This document shows, in pieces, positions 7,394 through 15,740 of a stretch of 64,000 bases of DNA (its first letter is position 1; each line of letters begins with the position of its first letter). The position numbers and the translations under genes are program-made. The stretch comes from Alphaproteobacteria bacterium. GTDB lineage: Bacteria > Pseudomonadota > Alphaproteobacteria > GCA-2731375. The stretch lies in the NCBI GenBank assembly GCA_016776605.1, contig JADHTB010000004.1, positions 124,001-188,000 on the forward strand, read 5' to 3'. Below the pieces are notes generated by a model. It saw only the letters and a program-made list of their open reading frames with translations. It made no database searches and was not told where the DNA came from.

Positions 7394-8755
7394 CTACCCC
7401 GCCTTGGTGCCGACGGCGCAGTGCAGCCAGCGGGCCAGCAGGATGGATTTATCGGCGATGGCCTGGGCCTTGGCGGCGTGCCATTGGGCGGTTTCATCCG
7501 CATCCAGCATGGAAAAGAGGTAGGGCTCGTAATATTTCCAGGTATAGCCGTCCGGGTCGCTGACGGTCATGGTGGTGGGGAACAATTTCAGGTCGGTCAA
7601 GCCGCTGCGGCCAAAGCGGCTGTACAGCGAGGCATCGGCGCAGCCCTTTGCGCCGACCGAGGGCACCGGCGCTTCCACCTTGGCCTTGATGGCCGCCGAT
7701 AGGGGCAGGTTCCACAGGCTGCGCATGTCCACCGCGCGGACCATGACCGCAACCCGGCCACCCGGTTTGGCCACCCGGATCATTTCCGCCAGCATCAGTT
7801 CGGCGTCGCATTCCTCCATCACCGTGTGGGACATCACCACGTCGAAACTGTTATCGGGGAACGGCAGGTCCTCGGCATTGCCGGGGCCAAAGCTGATGCT
7901 ATCGCTTAACCCCTCGGCCTCGGCGATGGCCGCGGCCTCGCGCAGAAAATAGCCGTTCACATCCACCGCCGTGATTGGATTGGCGCCTTGGGTATGGCGG
8001 GCCAGCCAGCGGTCCAACGAGCCGGGGCCACAGCCCACATCCAGCACCGTTTCACCGGGCTGAATGTTTATCTCGTTGATATGCATGTGCACGCCGCGCA
8101 GATAACCAGGGTCCGTGCCCCGGCCGTCGATAAAACCGACGCCGCCCAGATACCGCCCGCCCAGGCTGATGACGCAGTAATATTCGGCCAGCCGTTCAAT
8201 GATCGGCTCCCACTGCGAGGCCGACAGCAACATGGGCAACAATACCAGGGCCGGGCCGCTGCCCCGCACGCGATAGGTGATACCGGAAACCTCGCCTGTA
8301 ACCTCGCCGCCACCTTCCCCGTCGCCTTCACAAGGCGCAATCCGGGGCTGGCTGGCGGGGTTGCGCGCCTCTGCCCGGCCCAGAAAATCCAACCAAAGGG
8401 GAACGATTTCGCCGCCGCGATCCGCCGCGACGTCGGACCAGGTCAGCACCACATAGTCCTTGAAACAATGACGCTCGACTTCGGGCAGCGCTGGCAGCGA
8501 AGCGGCAATGGCATCCACGCCCGCGCCGCCGTCGCCATACATCAGCAACAGCCGGTCCGCGATGGGCGCCACCGTCGCGGCCTGCAGACGATTAAGGCCG
8601 GCCATGGCCATAGAGGCGATGCGTTCGGGCTGTCCGGCGATGATGGGGTCCATCTCGGCGGTGTTCTGCACCCCGAAATGGGCCCGCTCCAGGCCCAGAT
8701 GTTCAAACAATGCGGCCAGACGCTGTTCGACGGTTTGTACGTCCTGATCCGGCAT
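7394..8755 (-). CDS. hybrid protein: degenerate alpha/beta-hydrolase segments plus class I SAM methyltransferase
   Basis: 453 aa from ATG 8755, which lies two bases after the VOC gene's stop. The C-terminal half is a class I methyltransferase: motif I VLDVGCGPGS near residues 236-245, the acidic motif II TAVDVN, then LPFPDNSFDVVMSHTVMEE and PGGRVAVMVRA. The N-terminal ~150 residues resemble the C-terminal half of an alpha/beta hydrolase without a GxSxG elbow. The following stretch (ITYRVRGSGPALVLLPMLLS, QWEPIIERLAEYYCVI) resembles the N-terminal half of such a hydrolase. Hydrolase activity is unlikely; methyl transfer to an unknown small molecule is plausible. Confidence 0.7.
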   Translation of the reverse strand: MPDQDVQTVEQRLAALFEHLGLERAHFGVQNTAEMDPIIAGQPERIASMAMAGLNRLQAATVAPIADRLLLMYGDGGAGVDAIAASLPALPEVERHCFKDYVVLTWSDVAADRGGEIVPLWLDFLGRAEARNPASQPRIAPCEGDGEGGGEVTGEVSGITYRVRGSGPALVLLPMLLSASQWEPIIERLAEYYCVISLGGRYLGGVGFIDGRGTDPGYLRGVHMHINEINIQPGETVLDVGCGPGSLDRWLARHTQGANPITAVDVNGYFLREAAAIAEAEGLSDSISFGPGNAEDLPFPDNSFDVVMSHTVMEECDAELMLAEMIRVAKPGGRVAVMVRAVDMRSLWNLPLSAAIKAKVEAPVPSVGAKGCADASLYSRFGRSGLTDLKLFPTTMTVSDPDGYTWKYYEPYLFSMLDADETAQWHAAKAQAIADKSILLARWLHCAVGTKAG

Positions 8756-8757
8756 CG

Positions 8758-9522
8758 CTAAACCAGGTTGACCCGCACGCCGCACAGCATCAGTTGACCG
8801 TCCGATTGCCGCAGGCCAAATTTGTCGGCCATGGCCAGAATATTATCCCGGTTGGCGGGCAGGATATCGATGGCGCCGATACCAACGCCACGGCCATCCG
8901 TATCGGGGGCAAAACGGATATGGGCATTGTCCAGCTTGATCGCCGGCTTGCCATTTATCTGTTCCACGGGCCGGTCCAGCACCGCCGCCCAGCGTTCGGC
9001 CACCGCATCCGGGTCATCGGCCTGAATTTCCACGGCCACCAGGGCCTTGGTGTCCTGGGTCTGGACGAATTCCTGCCAATTGGGGCCGGCCCATTTCCAG
9101 CGCGACAATTCCTGCGCCGGGTCACCCTCTGGCCCCATGTCATCAATGGATAGAATAGCGCCCGGCACATCGGCGGGGTGAAAATGGGTGGCGTGGCAAT
9201 CGTCGGCGTCATGACGCCAGATATCGCGGATGCCCAGGGCGGAAATCCGCTCCCGCTCCACCAGGGCATCGTCGCATTCCAGGATCAGCATATAGCCGCC
9301 ATTGCCCTGGCGGCGTTCCAGATAACGCCCGGCCGTGGTGCCCTCTTGAATAGGCGCGACGACTTCGATCAGATCGCCACCAATAGGCAACAGGGCGTTA
9401 TGCAGGCCAAAGGCGCCCACATTGGGATCGTTGTGGCAAACCGCCAGGCCCAGGGTGGCGCCGATTTCAACCACCGCCGATTTCAAATCCTCGGCCACGA
9501 AAACAAACTGCCGCAAACGCAT
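8758..9522 (-). CDS. VOC family (glyoxalase-like) protein
   Basis: A 254-aa protein beginning MRLRQFVFVAEDLKSAV and followed by LGLAVCHND, AFGLHNALLPIGGDLIEVVAP and GGYMLILECDD, the typical paired beta-alpha-beta-beta-beta units of vicinal-oxygen-chelate proteins with metal-ligand His and Glu. A second, weaker half (QDTKALVAVEIQADDPDAV, IRFAPDTDGRGVGIGAIDI) suggests a two-module VOC fold. Substrate unknown; family members include dioxygenases, isomerases and binding proteins. It lies 31 bases after folD and two bases before the methyltransferase hybrid, so it is probably co-transcribed. Confidence 0.75.
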   Translation of the reverse strand: MRLRQFVFVAEDLKSAVVEIGATLGLAVCHNDPNVGAFGLHNALLPIGGDLIEVVAPIQEGTTAGRYLERRQGNGGYMLILECDDALVERERISALGIRDIWRHDADDCHATHFHPADVPGAILSIDDMGPEGDPAQELSRWKWAGPNWQEFVQTQDTKALVAVEIQADDPDAVAERWAAVLDRPVEQINGKPAIKLDNAHIRFAPDTDGRGVGIGAIDILPANRDNILAMADKFGLRQSDGQLMLCGVRVNLV

Positions 9523-9552
9523 ACCGCTTCTCCAATTCAGATAATCGCAGGT

Positions 9553-10446
9553 TCACTTTGACCAGGCGGCGTCAATATCGCTTGCCCAGCAGGCCGCCGT
9601 GATTGTGTTGACCATCAGACAGGCGATGGTCATGGGCCCCACGCCGCCCGGCACCGGGGTGATGGCGGCGGCGATCTCAATCGCTGCCTGGAAATCCACA
9701 TCGCCTACCAGACGGGTCTTGCCGTCCCCGGCATCGATCCGGTTCATGCCCACATCGATCACCACCGCGCCCGGCTTGATGCAATCAGCGCCCAGCATTT
9801 CCGGGCGGCCCACGGCGGCGACCAGAATATCCGCCTGGCGGCAAATCTCGGGCAAATCCCTGGTTCGGGAATGGGCGATGGTGACGGTGCAATGTTCCGC
9901 CAACAGCAACTGCGCCATGGGCTTGCCCACCAGGTTTGACCGCCCCACCATTACCGCCCGCAGCCCGACCATGCCGCCGGCGCCGAAACGATCCGCCAGC
10001 AACATGGAACAGCCCAGAGGGGTGCAGGGCACCATGGCGTTCTGGCCGCTGGCCAGGCGTCCGGCGTTAATGGGGTGCAGGCCATCCACATCCTTGTTCG
10101 GGTCGATGGCCATGATAATGGCGCCCTCGTCGATCTGCGCCGGCAGGGGCAATTGCACCAGAATGCCGTGCACTGCGGGATCCTCGTTCAGGCTGGCGAT
10201 CACCTCCAGCAACCGCGCCTGGTCGGTATCCGCCGCCAGCCGGATGGTGTCGGACAGAAAACCCATCTCGGCCGCGATCTTGCCCTTGTTACGAACATAG
10301 ATCTGGCTGGCCGGGTCATCGCCAACGATGACCACCGACAACCCCGGCACCAGACCATGCCGCGCCTTTAGCTGGGCGCTCTGCTGGGCCACCATTTCCC
10401 GCAATCCCACCGCAAAGGCCTTACCGTCGATAATATCCGCTGTCAT
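9553..10446 (-). CDS. folD: FolD, methylenetetrahydrofolate dehydrogenase / cyclohydrolase
   Basis: A 297-aa bifunctional enzyme that interconverts 5,10-methylene-, 5,10-methenyl- and 10-formyl-tetrahydrofolate in the cytosol, feeding purine and fMet synthesis. Hallmarks seen: [16 protein letters not shown] with the catalytic Lys, [33 protein letters not shown], the dinucleotide loop [25 protein letters not shown] and the end motif [13 protein letters not shown]. Length is normal. It heads the leftward run with VOC, methyltransferase hybrid and dipeptidase. Confidence 0.97.
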   Translation of the reverse strand: MTADIIDGKAFAVGLREMVAQQSAQLKARHGLVPGLSVVIVGDDPASQIYVRNKGKIAAEMGFLSDTIRLAADTDQARLLEVIASLNEDPAVHGILVQLPLPAQIDEGAIIMAIDPNKDVDGLHPINAGRLASGQNAMVPCTPLGCSMLLADRFGAGGMVGLRAVMVGRSNLVGKPMAQLLLAEHCTVTIAHSRTRDLPEICRQADILVAAVGRPEMLGADCIKPGAVVIDVGMNRIDAGDGKTRLVGDVDFQAAIEIAAAITPVPGGVGPMTIACLMVNTITAACWASDIDAAWSK

Positions 10447-10498
10447 GGCGCGCGCATCCGTCTACTGATTCCAATCAGCCGACTATACAGCCCACGGC

Positions 10499-11134
10499 CT
10501 AGGCTGTCAGGGCGGCGCGGAGCGCCGAGTGAATGAGGGGCATGCGATCGTTGCCGAAATACATATCATCGCGCCCATCACCGTTATTGACAAAAAACGT
10601 CGGCGAGCCGAAGCCGCCCCGTTGGGCCAGTTCTTCGGTGTTTTGCCGCAGTTCCCCCTTGATTTCGTCCGTCGCCATGGCCCTGGCCATCTCGTCCGGG
10701 TCCAGGCCGGCTGCCGTGGCGATCGCCGCCAATAGTTCGTCCTGGGTGATATCCCGGTCCTGGCCCCAATAAGCCTCGAACACGCCCTGGGCATAGGGCA
10801 CCAGCTTGCCCTGGCGGCTGGCGGCGATACAGCCGCGCATGGCCTTGACGCTGTTGATAGGAAAGATCGTCATGGGCCATGAAATCTTGATGCCGGCCAG
10901 GTCGGCCCAATTCTGCAGGTCCTTGTGCATATAGGTCTGTTTTACGGGCACCGGAAATTCCCGGCTGTGATAGACCGATGGATTGATGGTGTTGAACAAG
11001 CCGCCGACCAGGATCGGCCGCCAGGTGATTTCCACCCCCAACGCCGCCGCCAGGGGCTGGATATTGTGAAAGCCCAGATAGGTCCAGGGGCTGGAACAAT
11101 CGAAGAAACATTCCAATTGGGGCACGGCGGTCAT
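10499..11134 (-). CDS. DsbA-family / 2-hydroxychromene-2-carboxylate isomerase-like protein (kappa GST fold)
   Basis: 211 aa from ATG 11134 (a TTG at 11140 is less likely). FFDCSSPWTYLGFHNIQ near the start is the substrate/GSH-site region of the 2-HCCA isomerase group, where a Ser or Cys replaces the CxxC of true DsbA. Further family segments are ITWRPILVGGLFN, FPINSVKAMRG, YAQGVFEAYWGQDRDI and the cis-Pro motif GSPTFFVN. Family members use glutathione to isomerise hydroxychromene carboxylates or carry other GST-type reactions; the real substrate is unknown. Separated by ~52 bases from folD, same strand. Confidence 0.8.
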   Translation of the reverse strand: MTAVPQLECFFDCSSPWTYLGFHNIQPLAAALGVEITWRPILVGGLFNTINPSVYHSREFPVPVKQTYMHKDLQNWADLAGIKISWPMTIFPINSVKAMRGCIAASRQGKLVPYAQGVFEAYWGQDRDITQDELLAAIATAAGLDPDEMARAMATDEIKGELRQNTEELAQRGGFGSPTFFVNNGDGRDDMYFGNDRMPLIHSALRAALTA

Positions 11135-11199
11135 CCTCAATCTACGGCTGCCGCACAGTGTGCCCTAATCGGGAGACGCTGAAAAGCCGGCGGGAAACC

Positions 11200-11463
11200 T
11201 CAATGCAATATCTGGTCGCTTCCCAAATGGCGGTATTGCGATGGCGTGACCAGACGGGCCGAGGCGACCCGGACGGAATGCAACGGCCCATCCAGATTTT
11301 CTTCCCAGAAAGCCAGGAAATCCCGCAGGCGCGGAAAGCGGGGGGCTAAATCATATTCCTGCCAAAGATAGGTCTGCAACAGCGCCGGCCAATCGGGCAG
11401 CCGATAGATGATTTCGGCGGTGGTCAATCGATAACCGTCCAATTGTGGTTTTAACGTGGCCAT
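11200..11463 (-). CDS. usg: Usg family protein
   Basis: 87 codons starting at ATG 11463 with an AAGGGAG ribosome site eight bases upstream; longer upstream readings lack such a site. The product (LTTAEIIYRLPDWPALLQTY, WQEYDLAPRFPRLRDFLAFW, then LDGPLHSVRVA) matches the small alphaproteobacterial Usg family, named for an ORF near trp genes. Function unknown. It is transcribed leftward, divergent from groESL, so its promoter region also holds the first CIRCE copy. Confidence 0.85.
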   Translation of the reverse strand: MATLKPQLDGYRLTTAEIIYRLPDWPALLQTYLWQEYDLAPRFPRLRDFLAFWEENLDGPLHSVRVASARLVTPSQYRHLGSDQILH

Positions 11464-11563
11464 GATAGTGCTCCCTTCATGCTCACCCAAACACCTCTCC
11501 GGTTCGGACCATGATCCCGCATTAAACTTAACCAATGATTTAAAAGCCTGCAAATTCAAATGC

Positions 11564-11590
11564 TTGGCACTCACCTTGCCAGATGGCTAA
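11564..11590. promoter_or_regulatory. CIRCE-like operator 1 (degenerate right arm)
   Basis: TTGGCACTC at 11564-11572, a nine-base spacer, then GATGGCTAA at 11582-11590. This fits the CIRCE consensus TTAGCACTC-N9-GAGTGCTAA with changes mainly in the right arm. CIRCE is bound by the HrcA repressor. It lies between the divergent usg and groES genes, upstream of the RpoH-like promoter. Confidence 0.55.
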
Positions 11591-11622
11591 CAATTTTTGT
11601 TGCGCTTGGCGAGCCTTAGGTA

Positions 11623-11652
11623 CTTGAAGTGAGGTGGCGGCGCACCTAAATC
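11623..11652 (+). promoter_or_regulatory. RpoH-type heat-shock promoter for groESL
   Basis: CTTGAAG at 11623-11629, a 15-base spacer, and CCTAAATC at 11645-11652, resembling the sigma-32 pattern CTTGAAA ... CCCCATNT. The predicted start point falls inside the second CIRCE element, the usual arrangement for dual RpoH/HrcA control. Confidence 0.5.
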
Positions 11653-11653
11653 A

Positions 11654-11680
11654 CTGGCACTCGCCTTCATAGAGTGCTAG
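11654..11680. promoter_or_regulatory. CIRCE operator 2
   Basis: CTGGCACTC at 11654-11662, spacer of nine bases, GAGTGCTAG at 11672-11680: an almost perfect inverted repeat and a close CIRCE match. It is placed ~110 bp before groES, covering the likely transcription start, so HrcA binding would block initiation. Confidence 0.85.
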
Positions 11681-11724
11681 CAAGCGCCCTGGGCGGCTGA
11701 TATCGGCTGAAACCCGATTACTAA

Positions 11725-11757
11725 AACCCAAATACCAGAACCCAAATACCAGAACCC
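11725..11757. repeat. 14-bp tandem repeat in the groES leader
   Basis: AACCCAAATACCAG occurs twice back to back, followed by a partial third copy (AACCC). It lies in the predicted 5' untranslated region of groESL. Function not apparent. Confidence 0.7.
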
Positions 11758-11791
11758 TATCCATGAAACATACAGCGACTGTGAGGACACC

Positions 11792-12148
11792 ATGAAACTT
11801 CGTCCGCTGAACGACCGCGTGCTGATCAAGCGCGCCGAGGAAGACAGCAAAAGCGCCGGCGGCATCATCATCCCTGACACGGCACAGGAAAAACCAATGC
11901 AGGGCATCGTCATGGGCGTCGGCCCTGGCGCCCGCGATGAAAACGGCGACCGGGTGGCCCCCGCGGTTCAAACCGGCGACCGGGTACTGTTCGGCAAATG
12001 GTCCGGAACCGAGGTCACGTTGGATGGCCAGGAATTATTGATCATGAACGAATCCGACATCATGGCCGTGCTCGAAGGCAAGCCGGCGAAGAAGGCGGAG
12101 AAGGCCACGAAGGCTACGAAGGCGAAAAAGGGCAAAAAGGCGGCTTAA
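11792..12148 (+). CDS. groES: GroES co-chaperonin with a lysine/alanine-rich C-terminal tail
   Basis: 118 aa; caps the GroEL ring during ATP-driven protein folding. The core is canonical: [14 protein letters not shown], mobile loop [30 protein letters not shown] and [14 protein letters not shown]. GroES normally ends at ~95-97 residues; here the chain continues for about 20 residues made mostly of K and A ([18 protein letters not shown]). A GAGGA ribosome site precedes the ATG. It is followed after 60 bases by groEL. The tail is encoded by a repetitive AAG/GCN stretch without sign of frameshift. Confidence 0.97.
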   Translation: MKLRPLNDRVLIKRAEEDSKSAGGIIIPDTAQEKPMQGIVMGVGPGARDENGDRVAPAVQTGDRVLFGKWSGTEVTLDGQELLIMNESDIMAVLEGKPAKKAEKATKATKAKKGKKAA

Positions 12149-12181
12149 CAGCCATCTTGATCCCATTTTCTCTGTACCTGA

Positions 12182-13894
<1,713 letters not shown>

Positions 13895-13932
13895 AGCCAG
13901 TCAACCAAGCAGCTATAATACCAATGTAATTT

Positions 13933-13970
13933 GGGGGCCGCGCCAGTCTGGTGCGGCCCCCATTTTATTA
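13933..13970 (+). terminator. rho-independent terminator of groESL
   Basis: A 12-bp G+C-rich stem (GGGGGCCGC... pairing with GCGGCCCCC) with an AGTCT loop spans 13933-13961 and is followed by ATTTTATTAT. It lies 39 bases past the groEL stop, between convergent genes. Confidence 0.85.
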
Positions 13971-14012
13971 TCTTGTGCACTGTTATGCCAACTAGAGCAG
14001 CTCCGATTGATA

Positions 14013-15737
14013 TTACACTGGCGCCTTGACGCGGACCCGGCGGCGCCGCGGCGCTTGGGCACTTGCCGCCGCGCCGGGCAGATTGCGGGCATCGGGCACC
14101 AGATGCACCGCCATTGTTTCGGCCCGGCCGCGAACAGTTACCTGGCGCACTTCGAAGGCGGAGAGATCGGCGCCCGCGTGCTCGGCCACGTAGGCGGAGA
14201 TGACCGCCTGAACCGAGAATTCCTTGGTCATGGTTTCCAGGCGCGAGGCGATATTTACGATATCGCCCACGGCGGTGACGGAGGTTGCCCGCCCATAACC
14301 CATTTCGCCGACGATGGCGGCGCCCGCATGCACCCCGATACCCATGCGCAAGGGCTGGTCCAGATCATGGCGCAGTTGGTGGTTCAAATGTTCCAGGGCC
14401 TGGGCCATGCCCGCCGCCGCCGCCAGGGCCTGCCGGCAGCCTTGATCCAGGTTACTTTCCACGCCGAACAAGGCCATGACGCCGTCGCCGATAAATTTAT
14501 CCAGATGGCCGCCCGCCGCCTCCACCGCCTGGCCCATGCCGCGGAAATACTGGTTCAGGGCGAACACCACGTCATAGGGCAGCTTGGCCTCGGCAAACTG
14601 GGTGAAGGCACGCAGATCAGCGAACAAAACGGCGATTTCCCGCTCGCTGCCCTGTAGATAGTTGGGCCGGGGCTGACCGCTTTGCAGGCTTACGTTGGGC
14701 GGCAACAGGGGTACCACGGTAACATTCGCCGTGGGCCGCAATTGACAGGCCAGGCGCACACTATCCGGCGTCCCGACCCTGGCCAGCACTTTTAACTCGT
14801 CCCCGTGGGCCGGCGGCAGCTCCGATAGACCGGCGGAGATGCGCACCCGGCAGGTGGAACAGCGCCCCCGTCCGCCGCAGACCGAAGCATGAGGGACACC
14901 AGCCAGACGGGAGGCGTCCAGGACGCTCAGGCCCGGTTCGATGGCAACTTCGTGGCCGTCGGGATAGGCGATAATGAAGCGGACGCCGCGCCGGGCCCAC
15001 AGGCCCCGCGCCCAGCGTCCCAGTAAAATCAAAGCCAGGACAATGACCGTGCCAAGCATGATGTAGTCCGCGCCGCCATAAACAAAATCCAACAATGCCT
15101 GCATGGCATTGCCTATCTTGAAGGAAGCTATGGCCGCCCCCATCCATTCCTTGTCCTGGGCCCAGACGGCAACCTGCTTGCCGACGCCGGCAAAACCCGA
15201 CAGCGCCAGGCTGGGCAGCAACAGCGCGGCGGCAAAAAGCCAGGGCCGGGCCGGGCCATACCAAGGCCGCAGGCGCAGCCATTGATGCAGGCCGATACAA
15301 CCATGGCTCCAAACCACCACAAGCCCCGCCGTAAGGAACCAGCCATTTTCCGGCAACATGACCCAGACGCTGAGAATTTCGAATAGATAACTGTCGTTGA
15401 CGCCGAAAAACTCATGCCCGCCCCGCGTCGCCAGGACATGGGACGGCATAAGAAAGGGGATGCATAGAGCCAACAGCAGCTGGAAGCCTTCGGTCACGGA
15501 CATGCGCAAGGTGCGCCGCCGCCACACAGCCCACAACGCCATAACGACATGCACGAATATGGCGCCATACAGCAAAATGGTGCCGGGCCAGTTGCGCCAG
15601 ATGGCGATGAATACCTCTCGCCCGGCTTCCATGGCGGCAAGCGAAATATTGCCCAAGGCATGGTTTAGGAAATGCATCGTCACAAAAACGAACAGCACCA
15701 AACCGCTGCCCAGGCTTAGTTTTCGCGTCCAGCCCAT
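14013..15737 (-). CDS. membrane-anchored [2Fe-2S]-ferredoxin / class III adenylate cyclase fusion
   Basis: 574 aa in three parts. (1) Residues ~1-250: several membrane helices with His residues in helix-like places (MHFLNHALGN, VHVVMALWAV, HGCIGLHQWL), reminiscent of heme-b succinate/fumarate reductase anchors. (2) Residues ~255-345: a plant-type [2Fe-2S] ferredoxin domain with C287-x5-C293-x2-C296 and a distal Cys in RLACQL. (3) Residues ~365-545: a class III nucleotidyl cyclase with FADLRAFTQF, DKFIGDGVMALFG and GDIVNIASRLE, containing metal Asp, adenine-specifying Lys/Asp and transition-state Asn/Arg. Expected output is cAMP under redox control. It starts three bases after polA's stop, so is co-transcribed. 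Confidence 0.88.
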   Translation of the reverse strand: MGWTRKLSLGSGLVLFVFVTMHFLNHALGNISLAAMEAGREVFIAIWRNWPGTILLYGAIFVHVVMALWAVWRRRTLRMSVTEGFQLLLALCIPFLMPSHVLATRGGHEFFGVNDSYLFEILSVWVMLPENGWFLTAGLVVVWSHGCIGLHQWLRLRPWYGPARPWLFAAALLLPSLALSGFAGVGKQVAVWAQDKEWMGAAIASFKIGNAMQALLDFVYGGADYIMLGTVIVLALILLGRWARGLWARRGVRFIIAYPDGHEVAIEPGLSVLDASRLAGVPHASVCGGRGRCSTCRVRISAGLSELPPAHGDELKVLARVGTPDSVRLACQLRPTANVTVVPLLPPNVSLQSGQPRPNYLQGSEREIAVLFADLRAFTQFAEAKLPYDVVFALNQYFRGMGQAVEAAGGHLDKFIGDGVMALFGVESNLDQGCRQALAAAAGMAQALEHLNHQLRHDLDQPLRMGIGVHAGAAIVGEMGYGRATSVTAVGDIVNIASRLETMTKEFSVQAVISAYVAEHAGADLSAFEVRQVTVRGRAETMAVHLVPDARNLPGAAASAQAPRRRRVRVKAPV

Positions 15738-15740
15738 AAT

